Of a DNA stretch of 64,000 nucleotides, positions 9,958-18,455 are shown piece by piece. The stretch spans positions 3,286,001-3,350,000 of the forward strand of contig NZ_JACXSS010000001.1 in the NCBI RefSeq assembly GCF_014850955.1, in the 5' to 3' direction. This DNA is from Methylomonas albis. GTDB lineage: Bacteria > Pseudomonadota > Gammaproteobacteria > Methylococcales > Methylomonadaceae. The notes below the pieces were generated by a model. It was not told where the DNA came from, ran no database searches, and saw only the letters and a list, made by a program, of their open reading frames with translations. Position 1 is the first letter of the stretch. The number at the start of each line of letters is the position of its first letter. The position numbers were made by a program, and so were the translations under genes.

Positions 9958-10602
9958 TTAATCCAAGAAAAATTGCATAGAGGTGCTATCAACGACGATC
10001 ACATCGTGATTTTGCAACTGTACGGTGCGATCGCCCAGTGGCTCGTCGTTTATTGCCAGGCCATTGTGTCCCTGCAACGCGGAAAGGAAATAACCGTCCT
10101 TTCGCCTGGCAATCACGATCACGCCGGCGCCTTCGTGGCCCAGACGCGTCATGGCTTTCTTCAAGCGCAAAATACGGCCGATATGCGCGCCATTTAGCAC
10201 TTGCAAATTAGCATCAGGGGATTTTACGGCTTCTTCAAGCCGCTGATTTAACGCCCGCACGTCGGCATCGCCGAAGTCGGCTATCGTGGAAACAAGGACT
10301 TTTTCCGCAAATTCATCGGTGGTGTTATAGACAATGTAGTGCTTACCAATATTGATGATGTCGTTGTTCTGCAGGTTCCATTCCTTGGTGCGCTGATCGT
10401 TTACCAATAACGGAAACTTTTCATTCAATTGCTTCAGAACGCACGTGCCATCTTTTATGATTGCCACGGCATGCGCAGGCGCAACAGCAAGACTGTCAAC
10501 CACTAGGTCACTGGTTTCATCACGACCAATATGCACTACACCAGAATCAAAAACACCTGTATGGATTGCACTATCTTTAAAATAAACGGTAAATTTCGCC
10601 AT
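9958..10602 (-). CDS. FHA-domain protein with two FHA-like repeats
   Basis: A 214-residue soluble protein. The N-terminal FHA domain shows GVVHIGRDETSDLVVDS, the serine-proximal SLAVAPAHAVAI and NNDIINIGKHYIVY. The second half (from about residue 130) repeats the pattern: GAHIGRILRLKKAMTRLG, then LNDEPLGD-like INDEPLGDRTVQLQNHDVIVVDSTSMQFF. FHA domains bind phosphothreonine peptides, so this may act in Ser/Thr phosphosignalling. It is followed closely by a PilZ gene. Confidence 0.88.
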   Translation of the reverse strand: MAKFTVYFKDSAIHTGVFDSGVVHIGRDETSDLVVDSLAVAPAHAVAIIKDGTCVLKQLNEKFPLLVNDQRTKEWNLQNNDIINIGKHYIVYNTTDEFAEKVLVSTIADFGDADVRALNQRLEEAVKSPDANLQVLNGAHIGRILRLKKAMTRLGHEGAGVIVIARRKDGYFLSALQGHNGLAINDEPLGDRTVQLQNHDVIVVDSTSMQFFLD

Positions 10603-10848
10603 CTCTGTTGTTCAAGTAATCCCTGCGCCCGGCTAGTAGTATAGCCATTAAAGCCGAGCTTGCAGATTAATCAATAATTATTTTGACATTACATTATTTT
10701 ATATTTCCAAACCTATGATAGCCAAAGACTATTTACGCGCGTTTAGCATTATCGGGAACCCGGATAAATAAATATAGAGTCGCCAAGCGACGCGCCATGT
10801 GGCAACATCAAGGGCTAGACTTTCCAATTTATTCATAAGTCATCGATC

Positions 10849-12978
10849 ATGAATCCAACTCAGCCGAATCCACAAAGCGAGCCTTTGATTTCGCAGGACA
10901 TTTATATTGCCGGCGTCGACGAGGGTAACGGAAAATCCTTGATCATGTTGGCCATCATCGAAATGTTGTCCGGCTATGCCGACAATATCGGTTTTTTCCG
11001 GCCGATTATTCGAGGTAATGCTGACAAAGACGATTTGATTCAATTCATTACCCACCGTTATCAGCTCGGCACCCCATACGAAGCCATGTATGGCTGTACC
11101 AGCGAAGAAGCCCGCCAATTTTTGGCCGCCGAGCAGTACGATGAACTGTTGAAAACCATTCTGGCCAAATACCGGGCCTTGAAGACACGTTGCAATCATG
11201 TGCTCTGCGTCGGTAGCGACTATCGACACGGCAACGCCATTTTCGAATTCGATTTCAACGCCGATGTCGCCAATAATTTGGGTTGCCTGATGATGCCGGT
11301 TATGCAAGGCGAAAATCGTAGCGACGAACAAATTTTAAATGGTTTGGCCAGCCTGAAACATTCCATGCACGAGCACGATTGCGAATCGCTGGCTACGGTT
11401 ATCATTGGCGTCGCGCAAAATCAAATTGCCAGCCTACGCCACAGCTTAAATCATTCCAGCGCATTCCCCGTGTACGTGGTGCCTGCCGAAACCTCCTTGG
11501 AAAAACCCACCATCGGCAATATCGCCAAAGTGATAGGCGCCAAAGTGTTTTCCGGCGAAAGTGCGACCATGAGCAGAGAGGTGTATCACTACAAAGTCGC
11601 GGCGATGTTGGTGCCGGACTTTCTGGATTATGTGGAAACCGGCGACTTGATCATCACGCCTGGCGATAGATCGGACATAATCATGGCTAGTCTGATGGCC
11701 TACAACTCCAGCAACTATCCGCAGATTGCCGGTCTGATATTGACCGGCCATCAACAACCCGCCCCGCAAGTGCAAAAATTAATAGATGGCTTGGGCGGTA
11801 CGCCGTTTGCGGTACTCGGCGTCGATTCCGACACCTTCACCACCGCTTTAGAAGTCAGCCAAGTTACCGCCCGTCTGCATTCGCAAGACGACCGCAAAAT
11901 CGCCACCGCGCTAGGATTGATAGAGAACAATATCAATATGGTGGAACTGCGGCTGCGGCTGTGCAGCAAGGTTTCGCATAAAACCACGCCGCTAATGTTC
12001 GAGTACGATTTGCTGCAGCGCGCCAAGGCCAAAAAGCAGCATATCGTGCTACCGGAAGGCAATGAAGAGCGAATTCTGCGCGCGGCGGAGATTTTACTAC
12101 TGCGCGATGTCGTCAAAATCACCCTGCTGGGTAACGAAGCCGAGATCCGTCAGAAAATTCAGGCCATGGCCTTGAAGATGGACAATATCAACATCATCGA
12201 CCCGATTAAATCCGAACTGCGGCCCTTGTTCGCGGAAACCTATTACCAAGCCCGCAAGCATCGTTGCATTGTGTACGACACAGCCTTCGACTTAATGGCC
12301 GATCCCAGTTATTTCGGCACCTTGATGATTCATCTCTCTTATGCCGACGGCATGGTGTCCGGTTCGGTGCATTCCACTCAACATACTATTCGCCCCGCCT
12401 TCGAAATCATCAAAACCAAACCCGGCGCATCGATAGTGTCCAGCGTGTTTTTCATGTGCCTGGAAGATCGCGTACTGGTCTATGGCGATTGCGCGGTGAT
12501 TCCTAACCCCAACGCCGCGCAATTGGCCGACATCGCCATTAACGCCGCCGAAACCGCGCGCATGTTCAACATCGAACCGCGGATTGCCATGTTGTCCTAC
12601 TCCACCGGCGAATCCGGCAAAGGCGAAGCAGTGGATAAGGTCAGAGACGCCGTCAAAATTGCCCAAACCTTGCGCCCGGATTTGCTGCTGGAAGGTCCAA
12701 TGCAATACGATGCCGCCGTGGACGCCAGCGTAGCTAAAACCAAATTGCCCAACAGCAAGGTGGCCGGCCAAGCGACAGTATTGATTTTCCCCGACCTGAA
12801 TACCGGCAACAATACCTATAAAGCCGTTCAGCGCTCATCCGGCGCCATAGCCGTCGGCCCCATCCTGCAAGGCCTAAACAAACCGGTCAACGACCTAAGC
12901 CGCGGCTGCACCGTGACAGACATTGTCAACACCGTCGTCATTACCGCGATTCAAGCTCAAGAAGCCGATAAGACATGA
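10849..12978 (+). CDS. pta: Phosphate acetyltransferase (long form with DRTGG domain)
   Basis: Interconverts acetyl-CoA and acetyl phosphate. The 709 residues have the long three-domain form: N-terminal P-loop-like/BioD-like domain with a degenerate nucleotide motif (GVDEGNGKSLIML), a central DRTGG domain (about 230-345) and the C-terminal PTA domain (about 385-700) with LPEGNEERILRAAEILL, ADGMVSGSVHSTQHTIRP and SYSTGESGKGEAVDKV. The stop overlaps the next gene by four bases, and ackA follows beyond a repeat element, completing the acetate pathway. Confidence 0.95.
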   Translation: MNPTQPNPQSEPLISQDIYIAGVDEGNGKSLIMLAIIEMLSGYADNIGFFRPIIRGNADKDDLIQFITHRYQLGTPYEAMYGCTSEEARQFLAAEQYDELLKTILAKYRALKTRCNHVLCVGSDYRHGNAIFEFDFNADVANNLGCLMMPVMQGENRSDEQILNGLASLKHSMHEHDCESLATVIIGVAQNQIASLRHSLNHSSAFPVYVVPAETSLEKPTIGNIAKVIGAKVFSGESATMSREVYHYKVAAMLVPDFLDYVETGDLIITPGDRSDIIMASLMAYNSSNYPQIAGLILTGHQQPAPQVQKLIDGLGGTPFAVLGVDSDTFTTALEVSQVTARLHSQDDRKIATALGLIENNINMVELRLRLCSKVSHKTTPLMFEYDLLQRAKAKKQHIVLPEGNEERILRAAEILLLRDVVKITLLGNEAEIRQKIQAMALKMDNINIIDPIKSELRPLFAETYYQARKHRCIVYDTAFDLMADPSYFGTLMIHLSYADGMVSGSVHSTQHTIRPAFEIIKTKPGASIVSSVFFMCLEDRVLVYGDCAVIPNPNAAQLADIAINAAETARMFNIEPRIAMLSYSTGESGKGEAVDKVRDAVKIAQTLRPDLLLEGPMQYDAAVDASVAKTKLPNSKVAGQATVLIFPDLNTGNNTYKAVQRSSGAIAVGPILQGLNKPVNDLSRGCTVTDIVNTVVITAIQAQEADKT

Positions 12979-13502
12979 TGGTTAACGCCATGCTACGCGG
13001 ATTGCTGCTTGGTCTGCTCAGCTTTGATTCACTGGCGGCAACCCGCATCGCCGTTCTGGATTTTGAATTGAAAGACCTAACACTGGCGCCGGGCGTCCCC
13101 ACTGAACTGCAAAGAACCGCGTCGATCAAACCGCTGCTGGAACAGGAATTAACCCGCGCCGGCTATACTGTCGTGGCTATTCCGCACCCAGCACAACAAG
13201 CCGCCAACAGCGGAGTCGGCTATTTGTTCGACCATGCCGATGTCGCCGCGGAGCTAGGCAAGCAATTCCAAGCCGACTACATTTTGGTCGGACGGCTACA
13301 CAAACCCAGCTTTTTGTTCGCTTATCTGATGGGACGTTTGGTCAAGGTTGACGATGGCAAATTGGTTGGCGACTACATTGCCGAATCCAAAGGCCCCAAT
13401 GCCAGCCTTACCATCAAAGCCGTGGAAAGCCTAACCGGTAAAATCGACCATGATCTGGAGCGCCGCTACAGCCCGCCACCACCAGCGAAACTTGCGCCCT
13501 AG
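12975..13502 (+). CDS. Exported DUF3280/DUF2380-family protein
   Basis: The 175-residue product has an N-terminal signal peptide (MLRGLLLGLLSFDSLA) and the family pattern of ATRIAVLDFELKDLTL, then GVGYLFDHADVAAELGKQF and ADYILVGRLHKPSFLFAYLMG. These proteins are periplasmic and are often found beside methylotrophic or quinoprotein genes; function is unknown. It starts inside the pta stop (ATGA overlap), so it is translated with pta. Confidence 0.8.
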   Translation: MMVNAMLRGLLLGLLSFDSLAATRIAVLDFELKDLTLAPGVPTELQRTASIKPLLEQELTRAGYTVVAIPHPAQQAANSGVGYLFDHADVAAELGKQFQADYILVGRLHKPSFLFAYLMGRLVKVDDGKLVGDYIAESKGPNASLTIKAVESLTGKIDHDLERRYSPPPPAKLAP

Positions 13503-13520
13503 GCTATTTATCGCAATAAA

Positions 13521-13649
13521 TGTACCCAAACCAAGCAATTTTCCGTTGAACCAGCGGACTTGTGCTGAGCGAAGCCGAAGTACTCGAAGTCGACCGTTCG
13601 CTGAGCGGACCCGAAGCGAACGACATATTTGGCATTGCCAATGGGTACA
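13521..13649. repeat. Intergenic repeat element between the pta operon and ackA
   Basis: The segment is bounded by inverted 8-mers (TGTACCCA at 13521 and TGGGTACA at 13642). Inside are two similar units around GCTGAGCGAAGCCGAAGTAC and GCTGAGCGGACCCGAAGCGA. The second sits in a hairpin (CGTTCGC at 13595 with GCGAACG at 13616) and a smaller palindrome TTGGCATTGCCAA follows. It looks like one of the short GC-rich dispersed repeats ('GCTGAGCGxAGCCGAAG') common between genes in many proteobacteria. Copy number elsewhere cannot be judged from this window. Confidence 0.6.
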
Positions 13650-13695
13650 AACTTTCTCAAAAACCACCTTAATCACAAACCCCTTCGAGATTTTC

Positions 13696-14895
13696 ATGAA
13701 AATTCTGGTGCTCAACGCCGGTAGTTCATCGGTTAAATACAGCTTATTCGAGATGACCGATCACTCGGTGTTAATTGCCGGCATTATCGAACGTATCGGT
13801 GAAACAGCCGCCAGCCATAGCTACACGCTGGCGAATACCGACAGGACACATGCCGACATCGTCAGCCGCAATCATCATCAAGCCTTGCAAGTCTTATTCG
13901 AAACGCTTGCCGCTTGCCGCGTGCTAAATGACCGCCGAGAATTGGCCTGCATCGGCCATCGGGTCGTCCATGGCGGCGAACATTTTCGCGAACCGGCTTT
14001 GATCGATACGCAAGTCATGCAGCACATTGCCGAAGTCATTCCGCTGGCACCATTGCATAACCCCGCCAATCTGTTGGGCATTGAGGAAGCCATCCGGCAA
14101 ATGGGCGACACGCCGCAAGTGGCGGTATTCGATACTGCGTTTCATCAAACCCTGCCGGATTATGCCTATCGCTATCCCCTGCCCGAACCTCTTTATGCGG
14201 AACATGGCGTAAGGCGTTACGGCTTCCACGGCACTTCGCATGGTTACGTCGCCGAGCAAGCCGCACAATATCTCGGCAAACCCTTGTCGGAAACCAATCT
14301 AATCACGCTGCATCTGGGTAACGGCGCCAGCGTCACCGCAATCAAAAACGGCCGGAGCATCGATACATCAATGGGTATGACGCCGCTGGAAGGCTTGATG
14401 ATGGGCAGCCGCTGCGGCGACATCGACCCGGCAATCCATTTTTATCTGAGCCGAACGCTAAATTTGTCCAACGACGCTATCGAAACCTTGTTAAACAAAG
14501 AAAGCGGCTGCAAAGGCATTTGCGGCGAAAACGACATGCGTGCCATACACCTGATGGCGGAAGCCGGCGACGATCATGCCCGGTTGGCATTAGCGATGTA
14601 CGCTTATCGCATCAAAAAATACATCGGCGCTTATTTTGCGGTGCTGGGCCATGTCGATGCCTTGGTATTTACCGGTGGCATAGGCGAGAACGACGCGTGG
14701 TTGCGTGAACAATGCTGTCAGGATATGACACTCTTCGGCATTGCCATAGACCCGCAAAAAAACCAAACACCAGCGCGGCCCTGCGGCAACATCAGCCAAT
14801 CCAACACCGGCTTGGCAGTATTAGTGATTACTACAGACGAGGAGCTGGAAATCGCGGTCCAGTCCATGCATTGTTTGGAACATTCGTCTCTATAA
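13696..14895 (+). CDS. ackA: Acetate kinase
   Basis: Acetyl phosphate plus ADP gives acetate plus ATP. The start is ATG 13696, giving the family N terminus MKILVLNAGSSSVKYSLFEM; the longer open frame upstream runs through the repeat element and is not coding. The 399 residues match the family. Other blocks are GHRVVHGGEHF, VFDTAFHQTLPDYAYRYPLP, RYGFHGTSHGYV, LHLGNGASVTAI, GMTPLEGLMMGSRCGDIDP and FTGGIGEN. It works with pta upstream. Confidence 0.96.
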   Translation: MKILVLNAGSSSVKYSLFEMTDHSVLIAGIIERIGETAASHSYTLANTDRTHADIVSRNHHQALQVLFETLAACRVLNDRRELACIGHRVVHGGEHFREPALIDTQVMQHIAEVIPLAPLHNPANLLGIEEAIRQMGDTPQVAVFDTAFHQTLPDYAYRYPLPEPLYAEHGVRRYGFHGTSHGYVAEQAAQYLGKPLSETNLITLHLGNGASVTAIKNGRSIDTSMGMTPLEGLMMGSRCGDIDPAIHFYLSRTLNLSNDAIETLLNKESGCKGICGENDMRAIHLMAEAGDDHARLALAMYAYRIKKYIGAYFAVLGHVDALVFTGGIGENDAWLREQCCQDMTLFGIAIDPQKNQTPARPCGNISQSNTGLAVLVITTDEELEIAVQSMHCLEHSSL

Positions 14896-15600
14896 ATTAG
14901 CTGCCAGCAAATGCAAATTGCTTAAATCGGCCATGTGCATTTTCTGCTTGGAAATGATCCCGCAACGCGCTGCCGTGGCTGTACTCATTCAATGTTGGCT
15001 TGGTTGAAATCGATGAAAGTTTGTATCGAGATACATTATTGGGATTGGTTGGAGATACCAAGCATCCGGCTCCAATCGGCCACTATGTGTAGTATGAACC
15101 TATGTGTATTTGCAAATTTACCTTGTGGCTTAGCCCTTGGTATCCGTGGCATAAGGTCGAACGCAACTACACATAATTTCAACACTTGAAGATGTCGCGT
15201 CAACTTGCCATCGACCGGATATTATCGGTCGATTGTTGATCCAGGTAATTTGGAGCATACCAAAGACCATGAAATCTCGCCGTAGAGCGCCAACCGGCTT
15301 TTAAATAGCCAACTGGTTAAATTGGCGCCGGACGTGATTCATTAGAATCCATGATGTCACTGATTTTTTTACTTCAGGACACCGGCAAAACTATGTGAAG
15401 TTACGATTTAATCATATTGGCCATAACCCAGGTGAACTCAATCTATCATCTAGGTGGGATTAACAATCTACTCATAGTTTCGTACTACACATAGGGGTCG
15501 CTATGTTGAGCTTAACATAGCGGCCAAAAGGTGACGACTGTGCTTCGAACGTCAGTGACCGCAGTTGAATGGATATCTGTCCGTCAGCTTAGCTATAGAT
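14896..15600. other. Long non-coding stretch with short repeated motifs
   Basis: No convincing gene. The motif TATGTGTA(GT) recurs: ACTATGTGTAGT at 15082, CCTATGTGTA at 15099, and the inverted form ACTACACATA at 15166 and ACTACACATAGG at 15484. A 24-base near-palindrome, CGCTATGTT/AACATAGCG, lies at 15499-15522. Together these look like the debris or ends of a small non-coding element. Confidence 0.4.
15499..15522. repeat. 24-base near-perfect palindrome
   Basis: CGCTATGTT (15499-15507) and AACATAGCG (15514-15522) are exact inverted repeats around the six-base centre GAGCTT. It sits five bases after an inverted TATGTGTAGT copy. Role unknown; it could be a protein-binding site or an element terminus. 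Confidence 0.5.
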
Positions 15601-15623
15601 GCTTGATTACAAGACCTGACCCC
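15601..15623 (+). repeat. Left copy of an inverted 22-23 bp motif (GACCTGACCCC type)
   Basis: The sequence GCTTGATTACAAGACCTGACC followed by CC recurs in inverted orientation at 17983-18004 with one base missing and one changed. The end GACCTGACCCC resembles motifs I remember as common near small transposons in gammaproteobacteria. That link is from memory and unverified. Confidence 0.55.
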
Positions 15624-15824
15624 GACCTCGCGACGGAGCTTGCCGCGCCGTTCGCCATCCTCCATATCCTGGGCGACGAAGAATCAATCCATCATCGACT
15701 AATCAAACGTCAACTCGAAAATCGAGACGCTTCGGAAGCCGATATGGGTGTGCATGAAATGCTGAAAGCGACGACGAAGCCGTTAACCAAGGAGAAAGCG
15801 GTTTACCGTTGCAATAGTAAATAG
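15624..15824 (+). pseudogene. Remnant of a COG0645-type predicted kinase (AAA ATPase) gene, C-terminal end only
   Basis: Only the last ~65 codons are recognisable. The product reads PFAILHILGDEESIHHRLIK, then ENRDASEADMGVHEML, then KPLTKEKAV. This is the C-terminal pattern of zeta-toxin/gluconate-kinase-like predicted kinases, often fused to an aminoglycoside phosphotransferase-like domain ('DASDAD...VxExQL...EPLTxxE'). The P-loop and everything upstream are missing. The fragment begins directly beside the repeat motif at 15601-15623, as if an insertion or deletion had cut it there. Confidence 0.5.
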
Positions 15825-16346
15825 CGAAAAAACCCAAATAACCTCTCCTTTCAATCCTCGCACCGAAAACTAAAGACCCTTACTGGTCTGACCTGTAACC
15901 CCTTCAAAGCAATCGCCACTGCCATTTAAGCAACTTATATCTTCGTCTGCCTGGTCAAGATTTCGCACGCGCAAACCGATACGCCCGCAGTTTGAAAACT
16001 CCACCAAAATCAAGTGATATGCCTCACTTTTCCGCCAACTTGCGCGGCAAAACCCTTAACTCAAAAAGCCCCACATAAATATTCTTTATAAATCAGAATG
16101 ATATAAATGGCACGATATTCGCCTTTTTTATTCGCATGCTCAACACAAAGATACGAGCAAGCAAGACGGGATGTTATTTCAAAGCAATCATTTTTGACCA
16201 CTGATCCAACGTCAAATTTGGCTAGAAGTCCATTTGACTAAAACCATATTTTTCAAGAAGCCAAAATGATTCAACTCGCCAGACGGTAACATGCCCAAGC
16301 TTTAAAACGTAATAGTGGAAGTTATTTACAATCAGGAGTAGAAATC
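15825..16346. other. Intergenic region upstream of the secreted protein gene
   Basis: About 520 AT-rich bases without a recognisable gene, RNA or repeat. The last part must carry the promoter of the gene at 16347, whose ribosome site (AGGAGT, 16332-16337) is good. Confidence 0.35.
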
Positions 16347-17489
16347 ATGAGAAATAAGGAAAAATTCAGAAAAATTATTTGCACGGCTACTTTGCTTTCT
16401 TGTCAAGCCGCCAGCGCTGCAATAATCCCGGGGATACAAGGCAATAGTACAACCTACCAAATCGTAAACGTTGCTTCGGACGATACCGTGCAGGGAGATA
16501 TCTCTTTTCATAACGGCGTGATTAACAACAAAGGTTTGATAAAGACCACTAACCATACGTCCACGCTTCAAGGTGGAAGCTCCAGGACCGTCACCCTAAA
16601 CAATGACGGCAATATCTTGTTCGAAGGCGGAATAACGGCGGGAACGTTATCAATCTTTAACAATCCCGATGGATACATGGTTTTCACAAACTACATCGAT
16701 GGCTACCAAACGACGGCCATTGAAAACGCGGGCACAATTGCTGTAGCGAATGGAGTGGGAGACGGCATAGGTGCCCCTGCGGGTAGTTGGGTTCCATTTA
16801 CCTATATGTTTCAAGGCCTCATTCATAATACTGGAAAATTTCTGATTCAAAGAAAAAATACTCCAGATGGCTACGACGGCGGGAATGTTTGCCTGCAGTG
16901 GGGCCGAATATTAACCGTTAACAACGAGGGCTATTTTGAAGTTGGCTCTGGCAGCAAGTGCGATTTTGGATCAGATACAGCCTCGCAATACAATAAAGCT
17001 ACTTACATTCAAAACAGCGGCGAAACTCGAATAAATGGCACCTTCGGAGCCCATGTACTCGATTTCAAAGGCGGCACGCTGAGCGGCGCTGGAAAGGTGT
17101 TAAGGTTCCCGGAACAGTTAATCAGCGCCAGATTCACTATTTCGCCGGGCGGAAATGCCAATGCGCCATTCAGTGAGCTGACCCTAGTTCCAGAAATCGG
17201 TTATTCGGTGCTTGAACACGGGGCGCTGGATTTCGCCATCGGCGGTGTAAATAACAACAGCAAGCTTCACGTTGACGGAGATGTTTATATTGTCGGTAAC
17301 GCCAAAATCAACGTAATTTTAAAAATTGGCTTTGTTCCAAGCGCGGGAAACAGTTTTACATTGCTCACCGCTAACTATGTAGGGACGGATGATTTCAATC
17401 AAGACAACCTCAACTTGCCGAAACTGCCGGCGGGACTGCAATGGCACTTCGAGAATGACGGTACCAGTTTAAAATTGAGCGTAATTTGA
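16347..17489 (+). CDS. Secreted beta-strand-rich protein of unknown function
   Basis: A 380-residue protein with a signal peptide (about residues 1-25, ending SCQAASA). The mature part is rich in Asn, Gly and Thr with repeated short patterns such as INNKGLIKTT, LNNDGNILFEGG, ENAGTIAVANG and NNEGYFEVGSG. These are typical of parallel beta-helix or filamentous-haemagglutinin-like passengers. A GGTLSGAGKV motif near residue 245 and ISPGGNA follow the pattern of many PEP-CTERM-type surface proteins, but no sorting tail and no autotransporter barrel is present. Only two cysteines occur after the leader. Lower-GC composition than its neighbours and repeat-flanked surroundings suggest acquisition. 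Confidence 0.65.
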   Translation: MRNKEKFRKIICTATLLSCQAASAAIIPGIQGNSTTYQIVNVASDDTVQGDISFHNGVINNKGLIKTTNHTSTLQGGSSRTVTLNNDGNILFEGGITAGTLSIFNNPDGYMVFTNYIDGYQTTAIENAGTIAVANGVGDGIGAPAGSWVPFTYMFQGLIHNTGKFLIQRKNTPDGYDGGNVCLQWGRILTVNNEGYFEVGSGSKCDFGSDTASQYNKATYIQNSGETRINGTFGAHVLDFKGGTLSGAGKVLRFPEQLISARFTISPGGNANAPFSELTLVPEIGYSVLEHGALDFAIGGVNNNSKLHVDGDVYIVGNAKINVILKIGFVPSAGNSFTLLTANYVGTDDFNQDNLNLPKLPAGLQWHFENDGTSLKLSVI

Positions 17490-17523
17490 TAGCTACAGAA
17501 ACAAATTGACTTAAAGGTAAATC

Positions 17524-17551
17524 GTCAGGGAACGCTATCGGGTTCCCTGAC
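17524..17551 (+). terminator. Strong hairpin after the secreted protein gene
   Basis: A perfect 10-bp stem, GTCAGGGAAC (17524-17533) with GTTCCCTGAC (17542-17551), and an 8-base loop. It lies 35 bases after the stop. The T run beyond is broken (CTATCTTGCTTTC), so termination is likely but may be partial. Confidence 0.6.
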
Positions 17552-17573
17552 CTATCTTGCTTTCGAGAAGTTG

Positions 17574-17982
17574 TCAATTTTCCGTCAAAGTAATCGCTGT
17601 ACCGTTGTTATCAACCGCCTTGGTACGTCCGTTGGATAACGTCGGCAGAATATAAGTTGTTGCGCCACTCTCTTCCGTGATCGAATCCGCCGTCACGATG
17701 CTAAAACTTGTACCGAGTTATGGAATGAAGCCTTCGCGCAACTGAACATTGAGCCACCAATTGTCTAAGGCCGGCCACATGTAGTTGGTCGACGCTACTA
17801 GCGTCCGCGATTTCAATGGTCACCATGCAGCCCGCGCAAGTCAATGCGGCTTGATCGGTATCGACGCTCAGAATTCCAACTGGCGCACCCGGCGGCAAGG
17901 TGACTGTACTAGCAAGCGGGTCACCGAAATTGCCAATGAAACTGCCGTTGCCACTCAACAAGCCGGGAGTCAGAACAAGAAT
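17574..17982 (-). pseudogene. Decayed gene, C-terminal part of an exported or surface protein
   Basis: On the minus strand the frame LLSGNGSFIGNFGDPLAST, VTLPPGAPVGILSVDTDQA, ADASSVDQLHV runs to about 17775. A frameshift then moves the sense to another frame (ALDNWWLNVQLREGFIP), which hits an in-frame stop near 17720. After that the same frame continues as GTSFSIVTADSITEESG and PTLSNGRTKAVDNNG to a TGA at 17574. With one frameshift and one nonsense codon this is a real relic. Its 5' end is cut at the inverted repeat motif (17983-18004). I do not recognise the family. Confidence 0.5.
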
Positions 17983-18004
17983 GGGGCAGGTCTTGCAATC
18001 AAGC
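17983..18004 (-). repeat. Right copy of the inverted 22-23 bp motif
   Basis: GGGGCAGGTCTTGCAATCAAGC on the plus strand is the reverse complement of the motif at 15601-15623, apart from one missing and one altered base. The CCCC ends of the two copies face each other across 2.4 kb. Confidence 0.55.
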
Positions 18005-18402
18005 ACCGATGTGACCTTGAACGACAGGTATGTATTCTAGTGCCATCAATAAAGCTAAGGGAACAGGTGTCAGCAACGGGTCGATTGCGGCAAATCAACA
18101 ATCTCAACCCCGTTTTACACAGAACGCCCGATTTCCCTATTGCTTATTCAACCTAATTTTGCCCAATACTGAAATATTTTTAGCTATAGGCCAAGCTGAT
18201 GTATCAAGCTTAGGGTGCAAATAGCTCTTAAATCTCGCGAATTTGCGCCCCGCCTGCGGGAGTGAAGTCATTCGGGTAACGGTCCAGCTGCGCGCTTGGA
18301 TTGTTTCTATCAATGCTGTTGTTTTAACAGCGCATCCAACCCAAACCCGTAAAGCCGCCTTGCCAGAGACAAGTAAAAACCGAGGCGATAATATTGCATC
18401 CA
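18005..18402. other. Intergenic region upstream of the zinc receptor gene
   Basis: About 400 bases. A short minus-strand stretch reads DPLLTPVPLALLMALEYIP, which may be more debris of the decayed gene. No intact gene or RNA is seen. Confidence 0.3.
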
Positions 18403-18425
18403 CATCTGTTATATTATAACATCTT
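18403..18425. promoter_or_regulatory. Zur operator upstream of the TonB receptor
   Basis: The core TGTTATATTATAACA (18407-18421) is a perfect 15-base palindrome with a single central base. Over 23 bases it matches the gammaproteobacterial Zur box (GAAATGTTATANTATAAC then ATTTC) at about 18 of 22 informative positions. It lies 31 bases before the ATG of a ZnuD-like receptor gene and includes -10-like sequence, so zinc-bound Zur would block transcription. Confidence 0.85.
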
Positions 18426-18455
18426 TGCCCATCACTCCTGACCGCTCCACTTAAC

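Noticed and set aside
11446-11775. Long minus-strand frames inside pta, sdaA, lpxB and other genes
   Set aside because: Shadow frames of GC-rich coding sequence: no ribosome sites, His/Gly/Arg-rich products, and they lie opposite well-identified proteins.
13450-13695. N-terminal extension of acetate kinase
   Set aside because: The extra codons read through the intergenic repeat element; the family N terminus begins exactly at ATG 13696.
14935-15189. 84-codon open frame on the plus strand
   Set aside because: No ribosome site, no protein-like composition and it runs through the TATGTGTAGT repeat region.
17785-18156. 123-codon plus-strand frame over the decayed gene
   Set aside because: It is the complement of the minus-strand relic, whose frames show the sensible protein patterns; the plus-strand product has none.
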